From the NCBI RefSeq assembly GCF_014534645.1, contig NZ_JACVQF010000219.1, positions 102,917 to 166,916 of the forward strand: DNA of 64,000 bases. The letters run 5' to 3'. The translations under genes were made by a program, and so were the position numbers. The stretch's first letter is position 1, and each line of letters opens with the position of its first letter. Source of the DNA: Streptomyces griseicoloratus. Lineage in GTDB: Bacteria; Actinomycetota; Actinomycetes; Streptomycetales; Streptomycetaceae. The notes beneath the pieces are model-generated. The model did not search any database. It saw only the letters and a program-made list of their open reading frames with translations, and had not been told where the DNA came from. Of this stretch, positions 8,109-17,060 are shown one piece after another.

Positions 8109-9284
8109 ATGAGCAGCACCGACGGAGACTTCACGCTCACTCCGCCCGAGGCCGTCACTCCCGTGCCCCGGGAGAAGGCCGGCGGGCTGGTGCCCGTCGA
8201 CGACGGCGTACGCGCCGACATGGCGGCCAAGGCCGCCGCGTACGTCGAGGGGCTGGCCGCCCTCGACGCCCGCTCGCCCGAGTTCGCGGGCAAGGTCGGT
8301 GAGATCACCGCGCTGGGCGCCGGTGAGATGCGTACCGCCACCGCGCAGTCCAACCGCATGCTGGAGCGCACGGTCCGCAGCCTGCCGGACAAGGGCGGGG
8401 ACGCCCAGTCCAAGGTCGCCGGATCACTGGTGGAACTGCGGCGCGTGGTCGAGGACCTGGACCCGCGGGACCTGCCCGCGAACAAGGGCCGCAGATTCCT
8501 CTCCCGGCTGCCCGGCGGGAACAAGCTGCGCGACCACCTCGCCAAGTACGCCTCCGCGCAGGGCACCCTGAACGGCATCGTGGCCGCGCTGCGCGGCGGG
8601 CAGGACGAACTGCGCCGCGACAACGCCTCGTTGCAGACCGAGCGGGTCCGCCTGTGGGAGACCATGGGCAAGCTCCAGGAGTACGTCATCCTGACGGAGG
8701 CCCTGGACTCGGCCGTCGAGCAGCACATCACGGGCGTCGAGGCGGCCGACCCCGCGCAGGCCGACACCCTGCGCGCCGACCTGCTCTTCCCGGTCCGGCA
8801 GAAGCACCAGGACCTGCTGACCCAGCTCGCCGTGTGCGCGCAGGGCTACCTCGCCATGGACGTCGTACGCCGCAACAACGACGAGCTGATCAAGGGCGTG
8901 GACCGGGCGGCCACGACGACCGTGTCGGCGCTGCGGATCTCCGTGATGCTGGCGTCCGCGCTCGACCACCAGAAGAAGGTCGTCGAGCAGGTCAACGCGC
9001 TGCGCGGGACCACCGAGGAGCTGATCCGGGGCAACGCGGAGATGCTGGCGACGCAGAGCGGGGAGATCCAGCGCATCGCCGCCGACCCGGCGGTCGGGGC
9101 CGAGACCCTGCGTGCCGCGTTCCAGCAGATCTACCGCACCCTCGACGCCATCGACACCTACAAGGTGCAGGCCACCGAGGCGATGGCGGTGACGGTGGAG
9201 AACCTGACCTCCGAACTCCGGCACGCGAGCACCTACCTGGAGCGCAGCCGGTCGCGGGGCGCGCTGGAAGGGGGGCTCGGATGA
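8109..9284 (+). CDS. telA: Toxic anion resistance protein, TelA family
   Basis: This is a 391-residue cytoplasmic protein starting at ATG 8109, 3 bp after the previous stop. It is almost entirely helical and matches the TelA/KlaA-like family. Features are a Pro-rich lead of about 30 residues, long amphipathic helices with the NRMLERTVRSL and NKLRDHLAKYASAQGTLNGIV segments, the LQTERVRLWETMGKLQEYVIL block that is typical of the family, and a terminal helical bundle with DTYKVQATEAMAVTVENL. Members are linked to tellurite tolerance or envelope stress, but the mechanism is not settled. The gene is embedded between two exported solute-binding-like proteins, one carrying a VWA domain, which is the common actinobacterial arrangement. 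The stop overlaps the ATG of the next gene (ATGA). Confidence 0.85.
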   Translation: MSSTDGDFTLTPPEAVTPVPREKAGGLVPVDDGVRADMAAKAAAYVEGLAALDARSPEFAGKVGEITALGAGEMRTATAQSNRMLERTVRSLPDKGGDAQSKVAGSLVELRRVVEDLDPRDLPANKGRRFLSRLPGGNKLRDHLAKYASAQGTLNGIVAALRGGQDELRRDNASLQTERVRLWETMGKLQEYVILTEALDSAVEQHITGVEAADPAQADTLRADLLFPVRQKHQDLLTQLAVCAQGYLAMDVVRRNNDELIKGVDRAATTTVSALRISVMLASALDHQKKVVEQVNALRGTTEELIRGNAEMLATQSGEIQRIAADPAVGAETLRAAFQQIYRTLDAIDTYKVQATEAMAVTVENLTSELRHASTYLERSRSRGALEGGLG

Positions 9285-10828
9285 GACGACGGGCTCCGGG
9301 CTCCCTGCTCGTCGCCGCCGCGGCCGCGACGCTGCTGGCCGCCTGCACCGCCGCACCGGAGGAGGACGAGGACCCGGACGCGGCCGCGCCGGGCACGCTC
9401 CGGGTGCTGGCCTCCAGCGAGCTCAGCGACATGACACCGGTCCTCGAACGGGTCGAGAAGGACACCGGCGTCACCGTCCGGCCGACCTACATCGGCACGC
9501 TCGACGCCGTGGACATGCTGGCCACGGGGAAGACGGACGGCCGGTACGACGCCGTGTGGCTGTCCTCCAACGACTATCTGCGGCTGCGTCCGGACGCGGA
9601 GAAGAAGGTCGTCTCGCAGACGCCGGTCATGTCCAGCCCGGTCGCCATCGGCGTCCGGTCCGCCGTCGTCGAGGAACTGGGTTGGAAGCCCGAGGAGGTC
9701 ACCTGGTCCCGGATCGAACAGGCCGTCCGGGACGGCAGGCTCACCTACGGCATGACCGACCCGGCCCGCTCCAACTCCGGTTTCTCCACGCTGGTCTCCG
9801 TCGCCTCGGCGCTCTCCGGCGCGCAGTCGGCGCTCACCGACGCGGACGTGACGAAGGCGGCGCCGCGGCTGAAGGAGTTCTTCAAGGGACAGAAACTGAC
9901 CTCGGGTTCGTCCGGCTGGCTGGCGGGCGCGTACAACCGCCGCGGTGACGTCGACGCGCTCCTCAACTACGAGTCCGTCCTCAAGGGGTTCGAGGGCCTG
10001 ACGGTGATCCGCCCGAAGGACGGTGTGGTCACCGCCGACTATCCGCTGTCCTCCCTCGCCTCGACCGACGCGGCCACCCGTGAGGACGTGCGCCGGGTGA
10101 CCGAGGCGCTGCGCTCGGACGCCGTCCAGCGGCTGATCACCGACCGCACGCTGCGCCGCCCGGTCGTCGCGTCGGTGCCGCCGGCGGCCGGGCTGGACAC
10201 CGGCCGCCGGCGCGAACTGCCCTTCCCCGGCAGCCGTTCCGTCGCCGACGGACTGCTCGACTCCTACGAGAACGAACTGCGCCGCCCGTCGCGGACCGTG
10301 TACGTGCTGGACACCTCGGGCTCGATGGAGGGCGGCCGACTGTCCCGCCTGAAGTCCGCCCTCACCGGTCTGACCGGCGACTTCCGTGACCGCGAGGAGG
10401 TGACGCTGATGCCGTTCGGCTCGGACGTGAAGAGCGTGCGGACGCATGTCGTCGACCCCGCCGACCCGCGGTCCGGTCTGGAGGCGATCAGGAAGGACAC
10501 CGAGGCGCTCACCGCCGAGGGCGACACGGCCATCTACACCTCCCTGGAGAAGGCGTACGGCCATCTGGGCGCCGGCCGGGACACGTTCACGTCGATCGTG
10601 CTGATGACGGACGGCGAGAACACCGCGGGCGCCGAGGCGGAGGACTTCGACGCCTTCTACGCCGGGCTCGACCGCGACCGGCGCGCGACGCCCGTCTTCC
10701 CCATCCTCTTCGGCGACTCCGACCGGGCCGAGCTGGAGCACATCGCCGACCTGACCGGCGGCCGTCTCTTCGACGCCCGGCAGGGTTCGCTGGACGGCGC
10801 CTTCGAGGAGATCCGTGGCTATCAGTAG
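9281..10828 (+). CDS. Lipoprotein with solute-binding and von Willebrand factor A domains
   Basis: The predicted protein has 515 residues, with ATG 9281 overlapping the telA stop. A signal sequence ends in a lipobox LLAAC, with Cys23 the lipidation site, so the mature protein sits on the outer face of the membrane. Residues about 40-300 form a substrate-binding-protein-like domain (LRVLASSELSDMTPVLERV, then DPARSNSGFSTLVSV). Residues about 335-515 form a VWA domain with a complete MIDAS start DTSGSMEGG (Asp344, Ser346, Ser348) and the later MTDGENT strand. A metal-dependent adhesion or assembly role outside the cell is inferred from the MIDAS. The fusion of a binding domain and VWA in one chain next to TelA suggests a signalling or envelope complex rather than plain nutrient uptake. 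Confidence 0.82.
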   Translation: MRRRAPGSLLVAAAAATLLAACTAAPEEDEDPDAAAPGTLRVLASSELSDMTPVLERVEKDTGVTVRPTYIGTLDAVDMLATGKTDGRYDAVWLSSNDYLRLRPDAEKKVVSQTPVMSSPVAIGVRSAVVEELGWKPEEVTWSRIEQAVRDGRLTYGMTDPARSNSGFSTLVSVASALSGAQSALTDADVTKAAPRLKEFFKGQKLTSGSSGWLAGAYNRRGDVDALLNYESVLKGFEGLTVIRPKDGVVTADYPLSSLASTDAATREDVRRVTEALRSDAVQRLITDRTLRRPVVASVPPAAGLDTGRRRELPFPGSRSVADGLLDSYENELRRPSRTVYVLDTSGSMEGGRLSRLKSALTGLTGDFRDREEVTLMPFGSDVKSVRTHVVDPADPRSGLEAIRKDTEALTAEGDTAIYTSLEKAYGHLGAGRDTFTSIVLMTDGENTAGAEAEDFDAFYAGLDRDRRATPVFPILFGDSDRAELEHIADLTGGRLFDARQGSLDGAFEEIRGYQ

Positions 10829-11426
10829 GTATCTGGAGTCCCGCAAGAACATCGCCGGCAGCGTGTGCGGGCTCACCGGTCTCGGGCTGACCTTCGCCGG
10901 GGTGGCGGGACCGTACTGGCCGGTCGTCGTCGCGGGGCTGTACGGCGCGGGCGCGCTGATCGCCCCGCCGGAGCGGCCCGCGCTGCCGGACTTCCCCGAC
11001 CCGTCGGCCCAGCTGGACGAGGTGCGCGCCGACTTCGAGAGGCTGGGCGGATACCTGGCGGAGGTGGAGCTGCCCCCGGCGGCCGCGGACCGGCTCACCG
11101 AGCTGACGGAGCTGCTGGCCGCGCTGCTGGACCCGGGCTGGGCCGGCCGGCTCCTCGCCGAGCACCCGGAGGGCCTGCACACCCTGTCCCGGGCGGTGCG
11201 GCAGGACCTGCCCGAGGCCGTCGACAGCTACGTACGGGCCCGGTGGTGGACGCGGCTGACGCCGGGCCAGGAGCCGCCGGAGCGGCATCTGGAGCGGCAG
11301 CTCGGCCTGCTCCGGCAGGAGGCGGAGACCCTGGCGGCGGCCCTCCGGGACACGGAGGCCCGCCGCCAGGAGACCCACACCCGGTACCTGGAGGACCGGA
11401 GCGGGGGCGGGGGGATCAGCGCGTGA
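10815..11426 (+). CDS. Small membrane protein, last gene of TelA operon
   Basis: This 203-residue protein starts at GTG 10815, overlapping the VWA gene by 14 bases, so coupling is likely. Two closely spaced hydrophobic segments near the N-terminus (about residues 14-29 and 32-48, VCGLTGLGLTFAGVAGPYWPVVVAGLYGAGALI) form a hairpin in the membrane. The remaining 150 residues are cytoplasmic, acidic and helical, with heptad-like Leu/Glu/Arg repeats near the end (HLERQLGLLRQEAETLAAAL) that predict a coiled coil. No enzyme motif is visible. The position suggests it links the exported VWA/solute-binding proteins to the cytoplasmic TelA protein, but that is inference. Its stop codon overlaps the stop region of the convergent beta-propeller gene by 11 bp. 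Confidence 0.7.
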   Translation: MAISRYLESRKNIAGSVCGLTGLGLTFAGVAGPYWPVVVAGLYGAGALIAPPERPALPDFPDPSAQLDEVRADFERLGGYLAEVELPPAAADRLTELTELLAALLDPGWAGRLLAEHPEGLHTLSRAVRQDLPEAVDSYVRARWWTRLTPGQEPPERHLERQLGLLRQEAETLAAALRDTEARRQETHTRYLEDRSGGGGISA

Positions 11427-13149
11427 CGGTGACCGTCGCCGAGGCCGTCGAGCCCTGGTGCAGGTCGTCGCCCGGCCAGCTCACCGTGTAGGTGGTGGCC
11501 CGCCGGGTGCGCGGGATGTCGTTGACGGTGAAGGTGCCGTCCGCGGCGACCGTCACCGACGACAGGGTGCCGGTGCCGAGCCGGTCGGTGCGCTCCACCT
11601 TCAGCACCGCCCGGTCCGGCAGCGCCTTGCCCTGGGCGGTGAAGGTGCCGGTGATCTCGACGCCGGTGCTCATCGAGGCCTCGGCCGGGGCGGTCAGCGC
11701 GATGGAGGTGGGGGCCTTGCCGACGGACACGGTGTGGGTGACGTCGGTGGCCGGGCGGTGGGTGAGGTCGCCGAGGTAGGAGACGGTGTAGGTGGCGTCG
11801 CCGACCAGGCCGGGCTCGTCGAGGACGGTGTAGGAGCCGTCCTCCCTGACGGTGAAGGTGCCCAGGTCGTGGGTGCCGTTCGCGTCCGTGCGGGTCGCCT
11901 TGACCTTCATCGGTTCGGCGGGCGCCGGTCCGTCGTACTCCAGCCGGCCGCGCACCGACAGCGGCTCGCCCGCGACGGCCTGGGCGGGGCTGTGCGTGAA
12001 CGTTTCGCTGAGGCGGACGTCGTACTGGACGGCCGGGGGCTGGACGATGTGCAGCCAGTACTGGTTGCCGGCCGCGTTGGTGGTGACCGTGAAGAGCCGG
12101 GAGCCGTCGGCGGACCACTCCATGCCGCGCGGGACGACCCGGTCGCCGTCGAGGCTGCCCTCGAAGACGAACTCCAGCGGGGCGGTGGAGTCGGCCGGGT
12201 CGGCGGGCTGCACCAGCAGGTCCGGGGTCGCGCCGGTCGCCGAGGCGCCGCGCGCGATGTACTTGCCGTCGCCGCTGAAGGCGACCGAGCTGGCGGCGGC
12301 ACCGGACGGGAGCGGCTGGTAGCCGGCCGGCGCGTCGGACAGGTCGCCGGTGTTCAGCAGCCGGGTGCCGTAGGCGGCGTCGGCCACGGCGACCTTGGTG
12401 CCGTCCGCGGAGAACGCCATGTCCTTGAAGTCCAGGGCGCCCTTGCCCTCGCTGTCGGCGAAGCGGCGCGCGGCGTTGCGCACCAGGCCGTCGCCGCTGG
12501 TGTCGAACACCGTGATGAAGGGGTTGGACGCACTCGCGTTGCGCGGCTGGCCCATGAGCATCCTGTCGCCGGGACCGGACTCCAGCTGGAGGTCGCCGTA
12601 GTCGTTCCAGCCGGTGCGCTGATGGACGCCGTTGACGACGGCGTCCACGTTGGTCCCGGAGAAGGAGCACTCTCCGGCGTACTGCGCGTACGGCGTCGTG
12701 AAGTACAGCTGGCCGCCGGAGTGGGCGAGGTCGCGGCCGCACGTGTCGGTGTACGTGCTGGCGACGACGGTCTGCTGGTAGGTGGTGGTGTCGATGGAGT
12801 CGATGCGGTCGCGCAGTCCGATGTACAGCTTGCTGCTGTCGTCGCTGAGCGCCAGACCGGAGACGTGCTTCTGGTTGGTGGTGATCGTCCTCAGCCGCTC
12901 ACCCGCGAAGTTGTAGACGGCGATGGTGCCGGAGTTGGTGTAGTAGCTGGTGTTGCTGTCGGCGACGAACACCTGCTGGTGGACGTTGTCGACGGCCAGC
13001 GCCGAGTACGAGGAGATCGGCAGTTTGACGACGACGTCGGAGGCTGCGGCGTGTGCCGCGGGCGCGACGGCGACGGTGAGTCCGGTCCCGGCGAGTGCGG
13101 CGGCGAGGACGGTGGCCGCGAGGCGTCCGGAACGGCGTGCTGTATTCAA
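11416..13149 (-). CDS. Secreted beta-propeller protein with C-terminal Ig-like repeats
   Basis: The predicted protein has 577 residues. The start is placed at TTG 13149 because a G-rich tract precedes it and a good signal peptide follows at once (basic N-region, hydrophobic core LAATVLAAALAGTGLTVAV, cleavage after AHA). A longer frame would include an implausible polar lead. After the signal, residues about 40-385 form repeated beta-propeller blades of the YncE/WD40-like kind (ALAVDNVHQQVFVADS, GLALSDDSSKLYIGL, VAFSGDGKYIARG). Two or more Ig-like bacterial repeats follow (about 400-577) with SVRGRLEYDGPAP and ITGTFTAQGKALPDRAVLKV. There is no LPXTG or transmembrane anchor, so it should be released or wall-associated by non-covalent contact. 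The ligand is unknown. Confidence 0.78.
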   Translation of the reverse strand: MNTARRSGRLAATVLAAALAGTGLTVAVAPAAHAAASDVVVKLPISSYSALAVDNVHQQVFVADSNTSYYTNSGTIAVYNFAGERLRTITTNQKHVSGLALSDDSSKLYIGLRDRIDSIDTTTYQQTVVASTYTDTCGRDLAHSGGQLYFTTPYAQYAGECSFSGTNVDAVVNGVHQRTGWNDYGDLQLESGPGDRMLMGQPRNASASNPFITVFDTSGDGLVRNAARRFADSEGKGALDFKDMAFSADGTKVAVADAAYGTRLLNTGDLSDAPAGYQPLPSGAAASSVAFSGDGKYIARGASATGATPDLLVQPADPADSTAPLEFVFEGSLDGDRVVPRGMEWSADGSRLFTVTTNAAGNQYWLHIVQPPAVQYDVRLSETFTHSPAQAVAGEPLSVRGRLEYDGPAPAEPMKVKATRTDANGTHDLGTFTVREDGSYTVLDEPGLVGDATYTVSYLGDLTHRPATDVTHTVSVGKAPTSIALTAPAEASMSTGVEITGTFTAQGKALPDRAVLKVERTDRLGTGTLSSVTVAADGTFTVNDIPRTRRATTYTVSWPGDDLHQGSTASATVTVTR

Positions 13150-13263
13150 CTGTGCCCCCCACAGGCTGTGTTGAGGTCTCACGCGGCAGGTGAGACACCC
13201 GTGAAGGACATGGAACAACCGTGAAGATCGCGGAAGCAAGGGGGACACGCCGGGCATGGGCGA

Positions 13264-13317
13264 GGGCCTGTCGTCGTCCCTTCCGCCGGGGCGGGCGGAG
13301 GCGACGACGACAGGCCC
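13264..13317 (-). terminator. Long hairpin terminator downstream of PEP carboxykinase
   Basis: Outer arms of 15 bp (13264-13278 with 13303-13317) pair perfectly, and the inner sequence can extend the stem with one bulge. It lies 110 bp past the PEP carboxykinase stop and upstream of the beta-propeller start, and isolates the two minus-strand genes. Confidence 0.75.
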
Positions 13318-13426
13318 GGGACTCGCACGCCGTTGTACGGGTCTCGCCGGTGTGTTCCGCGGCCGGCCGTGACGATCGCTGGTCAGGGCATCCCAATCCC
13401 AACCGGCCGCGGAGTCTGTGCGGGCG

Positions 13427-15250
13427 TCAGCCCAGGCGCTCGACCAGGGCGCGGTACTCGTCCCACAGCTCGGTGGGCGTGTGGTCGCCGAAGGTGTTCA
13501 GGTGCTCGGGGACGAGCGCGGCCTCCTCGCGCCACACCTCCTTGTCGACGCTGAGCAGGAAGTCCAGGTCGGCGTCGGAGAGATCGAGGCCGTCGGTGTC
13601 GAGGGCCTCCTTGGTCGGCAGGACGCCGATCGGGGTCTCGACGCCCTCCGCCTTGCCCTCCAGGCGCTCCACGATCCACTTCAGGACGCGGCTGTTCTCG
13701 CCGAAGCCGGGCCAGACGAACTTGCCCTCGTCGTTCTTGCGGAACCAGTTGACGTAGTAGATCTTCGGCAGCTTGGACTGGTCCTTGTCCTTGGCGACGT
13801 CGATCCAGTGACCCATGTAGTCGCCCATGTTGTAGCCGCAGAACGGCAGCATGGCGAAGGGGTCGCGGCGCAGCTCGCCGACCTTGCCCTCGGCGGCGGC
13901 GGTCTTCTCGGAGGCCACGTTGGCGCCGAGGAAGACGCCGTGGTTCCAGTCGAAGGACTCGGTCACCAGCGGTACGGCGGTGGCGCGGCGGCCGCCGAAG
14001 AGGATCGCGGAGATCGGCACGCCCTTGGGGTCCTCCCACTCCGGCGCGATGATCGGGCACTGCGCGGCCGGCGTGGTGAAGCGGGCGTTGGGGTGGGCGG
14101 CGGGCGTGCCGGACTCGGGCGTCCAGTCGTTGCCCTTCCAGTCGGTGAGGTGGGCGGGGGTCTCCTCCGTCATGCCCTCCCACCACACGTCGTTGTCGTC
14201 GGTGAGGGCGACGTTGGTGAAGACGGAGTTGCCCCACAGGGTCTTCATCGCGTTGGCGTTGGTGTGCTCGCCGGTGCCGGGGGCGACGCCGAAGAAGCCG
14301 TACTCGGGGTTGATCGCGTACAGGCGTCCGTCCTCGCCGAAGCGCATCCAGGCGATGTCGTCGCCGATCGTCTCGACCGTCCAGCCGGAGATCGTGGGCT
14401 CCAGCATGGCGAGGTTGGTCTTGCCGCAGGCCGACGGGAAGGCGGCGGCGACGTACTTGGACTCGCCGTGCGGCGGGGTGAGCTTGAGGATGAGCATGTG
14501 CTCGGCGAGCCAGCCCTCGTCGCGGGCCATGACGGAGGCGATGCGCAGGGCGTAGCACTTCTTGCCGAGCAGGGCGTTGCCGCCGTAGCCGGAGCCGTAG
14601 GACCAGATCTCGCGGTCCTCGGGGAAGTGCGAGATGTACTTGGTCTGGTTGCAGGGCCAGGGGACGTCCTCCTGGCCGGGCTCCAGCGGGGCGCCCAGCG
14701 TGTGGACCGCCTTCACGAAGTTGCCGTCCTCGCCGAGCTCTTCGAGCACGGCGCTACCCATACGGGTCATCGTACGCATCGAGACGGCGACGTACGCCGA
14801 GTCCGTGATCTCCACACCCAGCGCGGACAGCGGCGAGCCGAGGGGGCCCATGCAGAAGGGCACGACGTACATCGTCCGGCCGCGCATGGAGCCGCGGAAC
14901 AGGCCCTTCTCGCCGGTGAAGATCTCCCGCATCTCGGCGGGGGCCTTCCAGTGGTTGGTCGGGCCCGCGTCCTCCTCCTTCTCGGAGCAGATGAAGGTCC
15001 GGTCCTCGACGCGGGCGACATCGGACGGGTCGGAGGCCGCGTAGTAGGAGTTGGGGCGCTTGATCGGGTCGAGTTTTCTGAAGGTGCCCTTCGCCACGAG
15101 CTCTTCGCACAGTCGCTCGTACTCGGCCTCGGATCCGTCGCACCAGACCACGTTGTCCGGCTGCGTCAGTTCGGCGATCTCGTTGACCCACGAGATCAGC
15201 CCCTGGTGCTGGGTGGGGACGACGGGGGGAGCTGCGATGTCGCGCGCCAC
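13427..15250 (-). CDS. pckG: Phosphoenolpyruvate carboxykinase (GTP)
   Basis: This 607-residue protein is the usual size for the GTP-dependent family. GTG at 15250 is chosen because AGGAG lies 6 bp upstream and the protein begins [17 protein letters not shown], like other Streptomyces enzymes. It converts oxaloacetate plus GTP to phosphoenolpyruvate, CO2 and GDP in the cytoplasm, linking the TCA cycle with gluconeogenesis. Diagnostic segments are the nucleotide-binding loop [13 protein letters not shown] with the hyper-reactive Cys275, [19 protein letters not shown], and [20 protein letters not shown]. No residue looks lost. The gene is divergent from trhA across a 344-bp gap and has its own terminator. 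On the mRNA, a short GC hairpin (around 15281-15297) sits in the leader. Confidence 0.95.
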   Translation of the reverse strand: MARDIAAPPVVPTQHQGLISWVNEIAELTQPDNVVWCDGSEAEYERLCEELVAKGTFRKLDPIKRPNSYYAASDPSDVARVEDRTFICSEKEEDAGPTNHWKAPAEMREIFTGEKGLFRGSMRGRTMYVVPFCMGPLGSPLSALGVEITDSAYVAVSMRTMTRMGSAVLEELGEDGNFVKAVHTLGAPLEPGQEDVPWPCNQTKYISHFPEDREIWSYGSGYGGNALLGKKCYALRIASVMARDEGWLAEHMLILKLTPPHGESKYVAAAFPSACGKTNLAMLEPTISGWTVETIGDDIAWMRFGEDGRLYAINPEYGFFGVAPGTGEHTNANAMKTLWGNSVFTNVALTDDNDVWWEGMTEETPAHLTDWKGNDWTPESGTPAAHPNARFTTPAAQCPIIAPEWEDPKGVPISAILFGGRRATAVPLVTESFDWNHGVFLGANVASEKTAAAEGKVGELRRDPFAMLPFCGYNMGDYMGHWIDVAKDKDQSKLPKIYYVNWFRKNDEGKFVWPGFGENSRVLKWIVERLEGKAEGVETPIGVLPTKEALDTDGLDLSDADLDFLLSVDKEVWREEAALVPEHLNTFGDHTPTELWDEYRALVERLG

Positions 15251-15594
15251 GATTGCTCCTAAATGAGGGGTTTTTTGTTTGGAGGCCCCGTGGGGGCTGC
15301 GACCCGGATGCGTCACGGAGGGTATACGTCGCTCATCCGGTGCCGACCGCACTCATTTGATCATCCGATGAGAGTGCCCATATGTCCAGAGGGCCTCACA
15401 CCTGAGCGGCGTGAGGATCGCCACGCACCTCCGGTTATCACTCTGTTTCTTTGCGTTCACCTGGCCTCGGCCTGGGACGCCCTTTACCCCTGGCGACCGA
15501 GAGGGGTGTGCCGCCGAGTACCCCGTGAGACGATGGCCACGCGTCGGCCGGCATCCCGACGTACTGATACGTAACTTACGGTTCCGTAGGTACG
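15251..15594. promoter_or_regulatory. Divergent intergenic region between pckG and trhA
   Basis: These 344 bp hold promoters for two divergent genes. Visible structure includes a small GC hairpin in the pckG leader (about 15281-15297), an imperfect inverted repeat with CTCAT/ATGAG arms (about 15350-15376), a GTATAC-containing -10 candidate for pckG (about 15323-15328), and a TACGG-TT-CCGTA palindrome at 15577-15588 just before trhA. No small gene is evident. Confidence 0.5.
15577..15588. promoter_or_regulatory. Candidate TetR-type operator upstream of trhA
   Basis: TACGGTTCCGTA has inverted TACGG/CCGTA half-sites and ends 6 bp before the trhA ATG. Operators of this shape are common for actinobacterial TetR proteins, and a TetR gene follows trhA. 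It would block initiation or a very short leader if bound. Confidence 0.45.
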
Positions 15595-16317
15595 ATGCCG
15601 CGCATGACTGCGCCCGCCTTCGACGCGCCCAGGGACACGCCGGCCGCCGGCCGCGGTCCCGTGGCGCTCCCCCTGCCGCATCCGGTCAAGCCCAAGCTCC
15701 GCGGCTGGCTGCACCTCGGCATGTTCCCGGCCGTCCTCGTCGCGGGCCTGGTCCTCACGGCCCTCGCGGACTCGGCCAGAGGACGCCTCGCCTGCGGGAT
15801 CTACGTCCTGACGGCCTGTCTGCTGTTCGGCGTCAGCGCGCTCTATCACCGGGGCAACTGGAGCCCGCGCATGGACGGCGTCCTGCGCCGGCTCGACCAC
15901 GCCAACATCTTCCTGATCATCGCCGGCACCTACACGCCGCTGACCTTGCTGCTGCTGCCGGAGGCCAAGGGCCAGTGGCTGCTGTGGGGCATCTGGGCCG
16001 CGGCGGCGGCCGGCATCGTCTTCCGCGTCTTCTGGGTCGGCGCCCCGCGCTGGCTCTACACCCCCTGTTACCTCGCCATGGGCTGGGCGGCCGTCTTCTA
16101 CCTCCCCGACTTCCTGCGGGCCGGGGGCATCGCCGTCCTGGTGCTGGTGATCGCGGGTGGCATCCTTTACAGCGCGGGCGGTGTCATCTACGGCATCAAG
16201 CGTCCCAACCCCTCACCGCGCTGGTTCGGCTTCCACGAGGTCTTCCACTCCTTCACCCTGGCCGCCTTCATCACCCACTACGTGGGCATCTCGCTGGTGG
16301 CCTACCAGCACGCGTAG
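15595..16317 (+). CDS. trhA: Hemolysin III / PAQR family membrane protein (TrhA-like)
   Basis: This 240-residue integral membrane protein has seven predicted helices after a hydrophilic N-terminal segment of about 40 residues. The family's conserved polar positions are present: SALYHR in an early helix, LDHANIFLIIAGTYTP in the middle, and HEVFHSFTLAAFITHYV near the end. These give the Ser, Asp and three His residues that form the putative metal site of PAQR proteins. Bacterial members (TrhA/YqfA) affect membrane fluidity and energetics. Haemolytic activity should not be assumed from the name. ATG 15595 and ATG 15604 are both possible starts. Neither has a good ribosome binding site, and the operator-like palindrome touches this region. 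The TetR gene 70 bp downstream is probably co-transcribed. Confidence 0.88.
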   Translation: MPRMTAPAFDAPRDTPAAGRGPVALPLPHPVKPKLRGWLHLGMFPAVLVAGLVLTALADSARGRLACGIYVLTACLLFGVSALYHRGNWSPRMDGVLRRLDHANIFLIIAGTYTPLTLLLLPEAKGQWLLWGIWAAAAAGIVFRVFWVGAPRWLYTPCYLAMGWAAVFYLPDFLRAGGIAVLVLVIAGGILYSAGGVIYGIKRPNPSPRWFGFHEVFHSFTLAAFITHYVGISLVAYQHA

Positions 16318-16387
16318 CGCACCGCGCCCGCGCGGACACGGACAGCGGCGACCCGGCCATGGCCACGGCCACGGCCGGTGTCCGACA

Positions 16388-17026
16388 ATGAGTCCCATGA
16401 CGGCCGCACGTACCACCGCCCCATCCGACCCCCCGCGGCTGAGCCTGCGGGAGCGCAAGAAGATCAAGACCCGCGCGGCGATCCGCACCGCGGCCTACGG
16501 GCTGATCCGGGAGCAGGGGTACGAGGCCACGACCGTCGAGCAGATCGCCGACCGCGCCGAGGTCTCGCCGTCGACCGTCTTCCGCTACTTCCCGACCAAG
16601 GAGGACATCGTCCTCACGGACGCGTACGACCCGGTCATGGCGGAGGAACTGGCGGCCCGTCCCGCCGACGAGCCGTGGCCGGACTCCGTGCGGTACGTGA
16701 TACGCAAGGCCATCGGCGTCGGGACCGGCGAGGAGCCCGAGGTGACGCGGCTGCGCACCCGGCTGATGTCCGAGGTGCCCGCGGTGCGCTCACGGATGCT
16801 GGAGAGCATGTCGGTCACCGGGCGCACCCTCGCCCGCGCCATCGCCGAGCGCACCGGGCTGGACCCCGACGGCCTGGAGGTGCGGGTCGTCTCGATGTCC
16901 CTGATGGGCGGGGTGCTGGAAGCCACTCACTACTGGGCCGAGCACGGCCACCGGGGTGACCTGGCCGACCTGGTCGACCGTGCGCTGGACGCGGTGGAGC
17001 ACGGTCTGCCCGCCGGAAAAGGCTGA
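16388..17026 (+). CDS. TetR family transcriptional regulator
   Basis: The predicted protein has 212 residues, from ATG 16388; ATG 16397 is an alternative three codons in. Residues about 20-75 are a typical TetR helix-turn-helix: RAAIRTAAYGLIREQGYEAT, then TVEQIADRAEVSPSTVFRYF with FPTKEDIVL closing the recognition helix. The C-terminal ligand-binding part is helical (about 85-205) with VVSMSLMGGVLEATHYWAE near the dimer interface. It lies 70 bp after trhA on the same strand, and a TetR-like palindrome sits before trhA. The simplest reading is that this protein represses the trhA-tetR transcript and so itself. The ligand is unknown. Confidence 0.85.
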   Translation: MSPMTAARTTAPSDPPRLSLRERKKIKTRAAIRTAAYGLIREQGYEATTVEQIADRAEVSPSTVFRYFPTKEDIVLTDAYDPVMAEELAARPADEPWPDSVRYVIRKAIGVGTGEEPEVTRLRTRLMSEVPAVRSRMLESMSVTGRTLARAIAERTGLDPDGLEVRVVSMSLMGGVLEATHYWAEHGHRGDLADLVDRALDAVEHGLPAGKG

Positions 17027-17060
17027 GGCCGCGCCCCTCGCCGCGTGGCATCCTGGCCGG

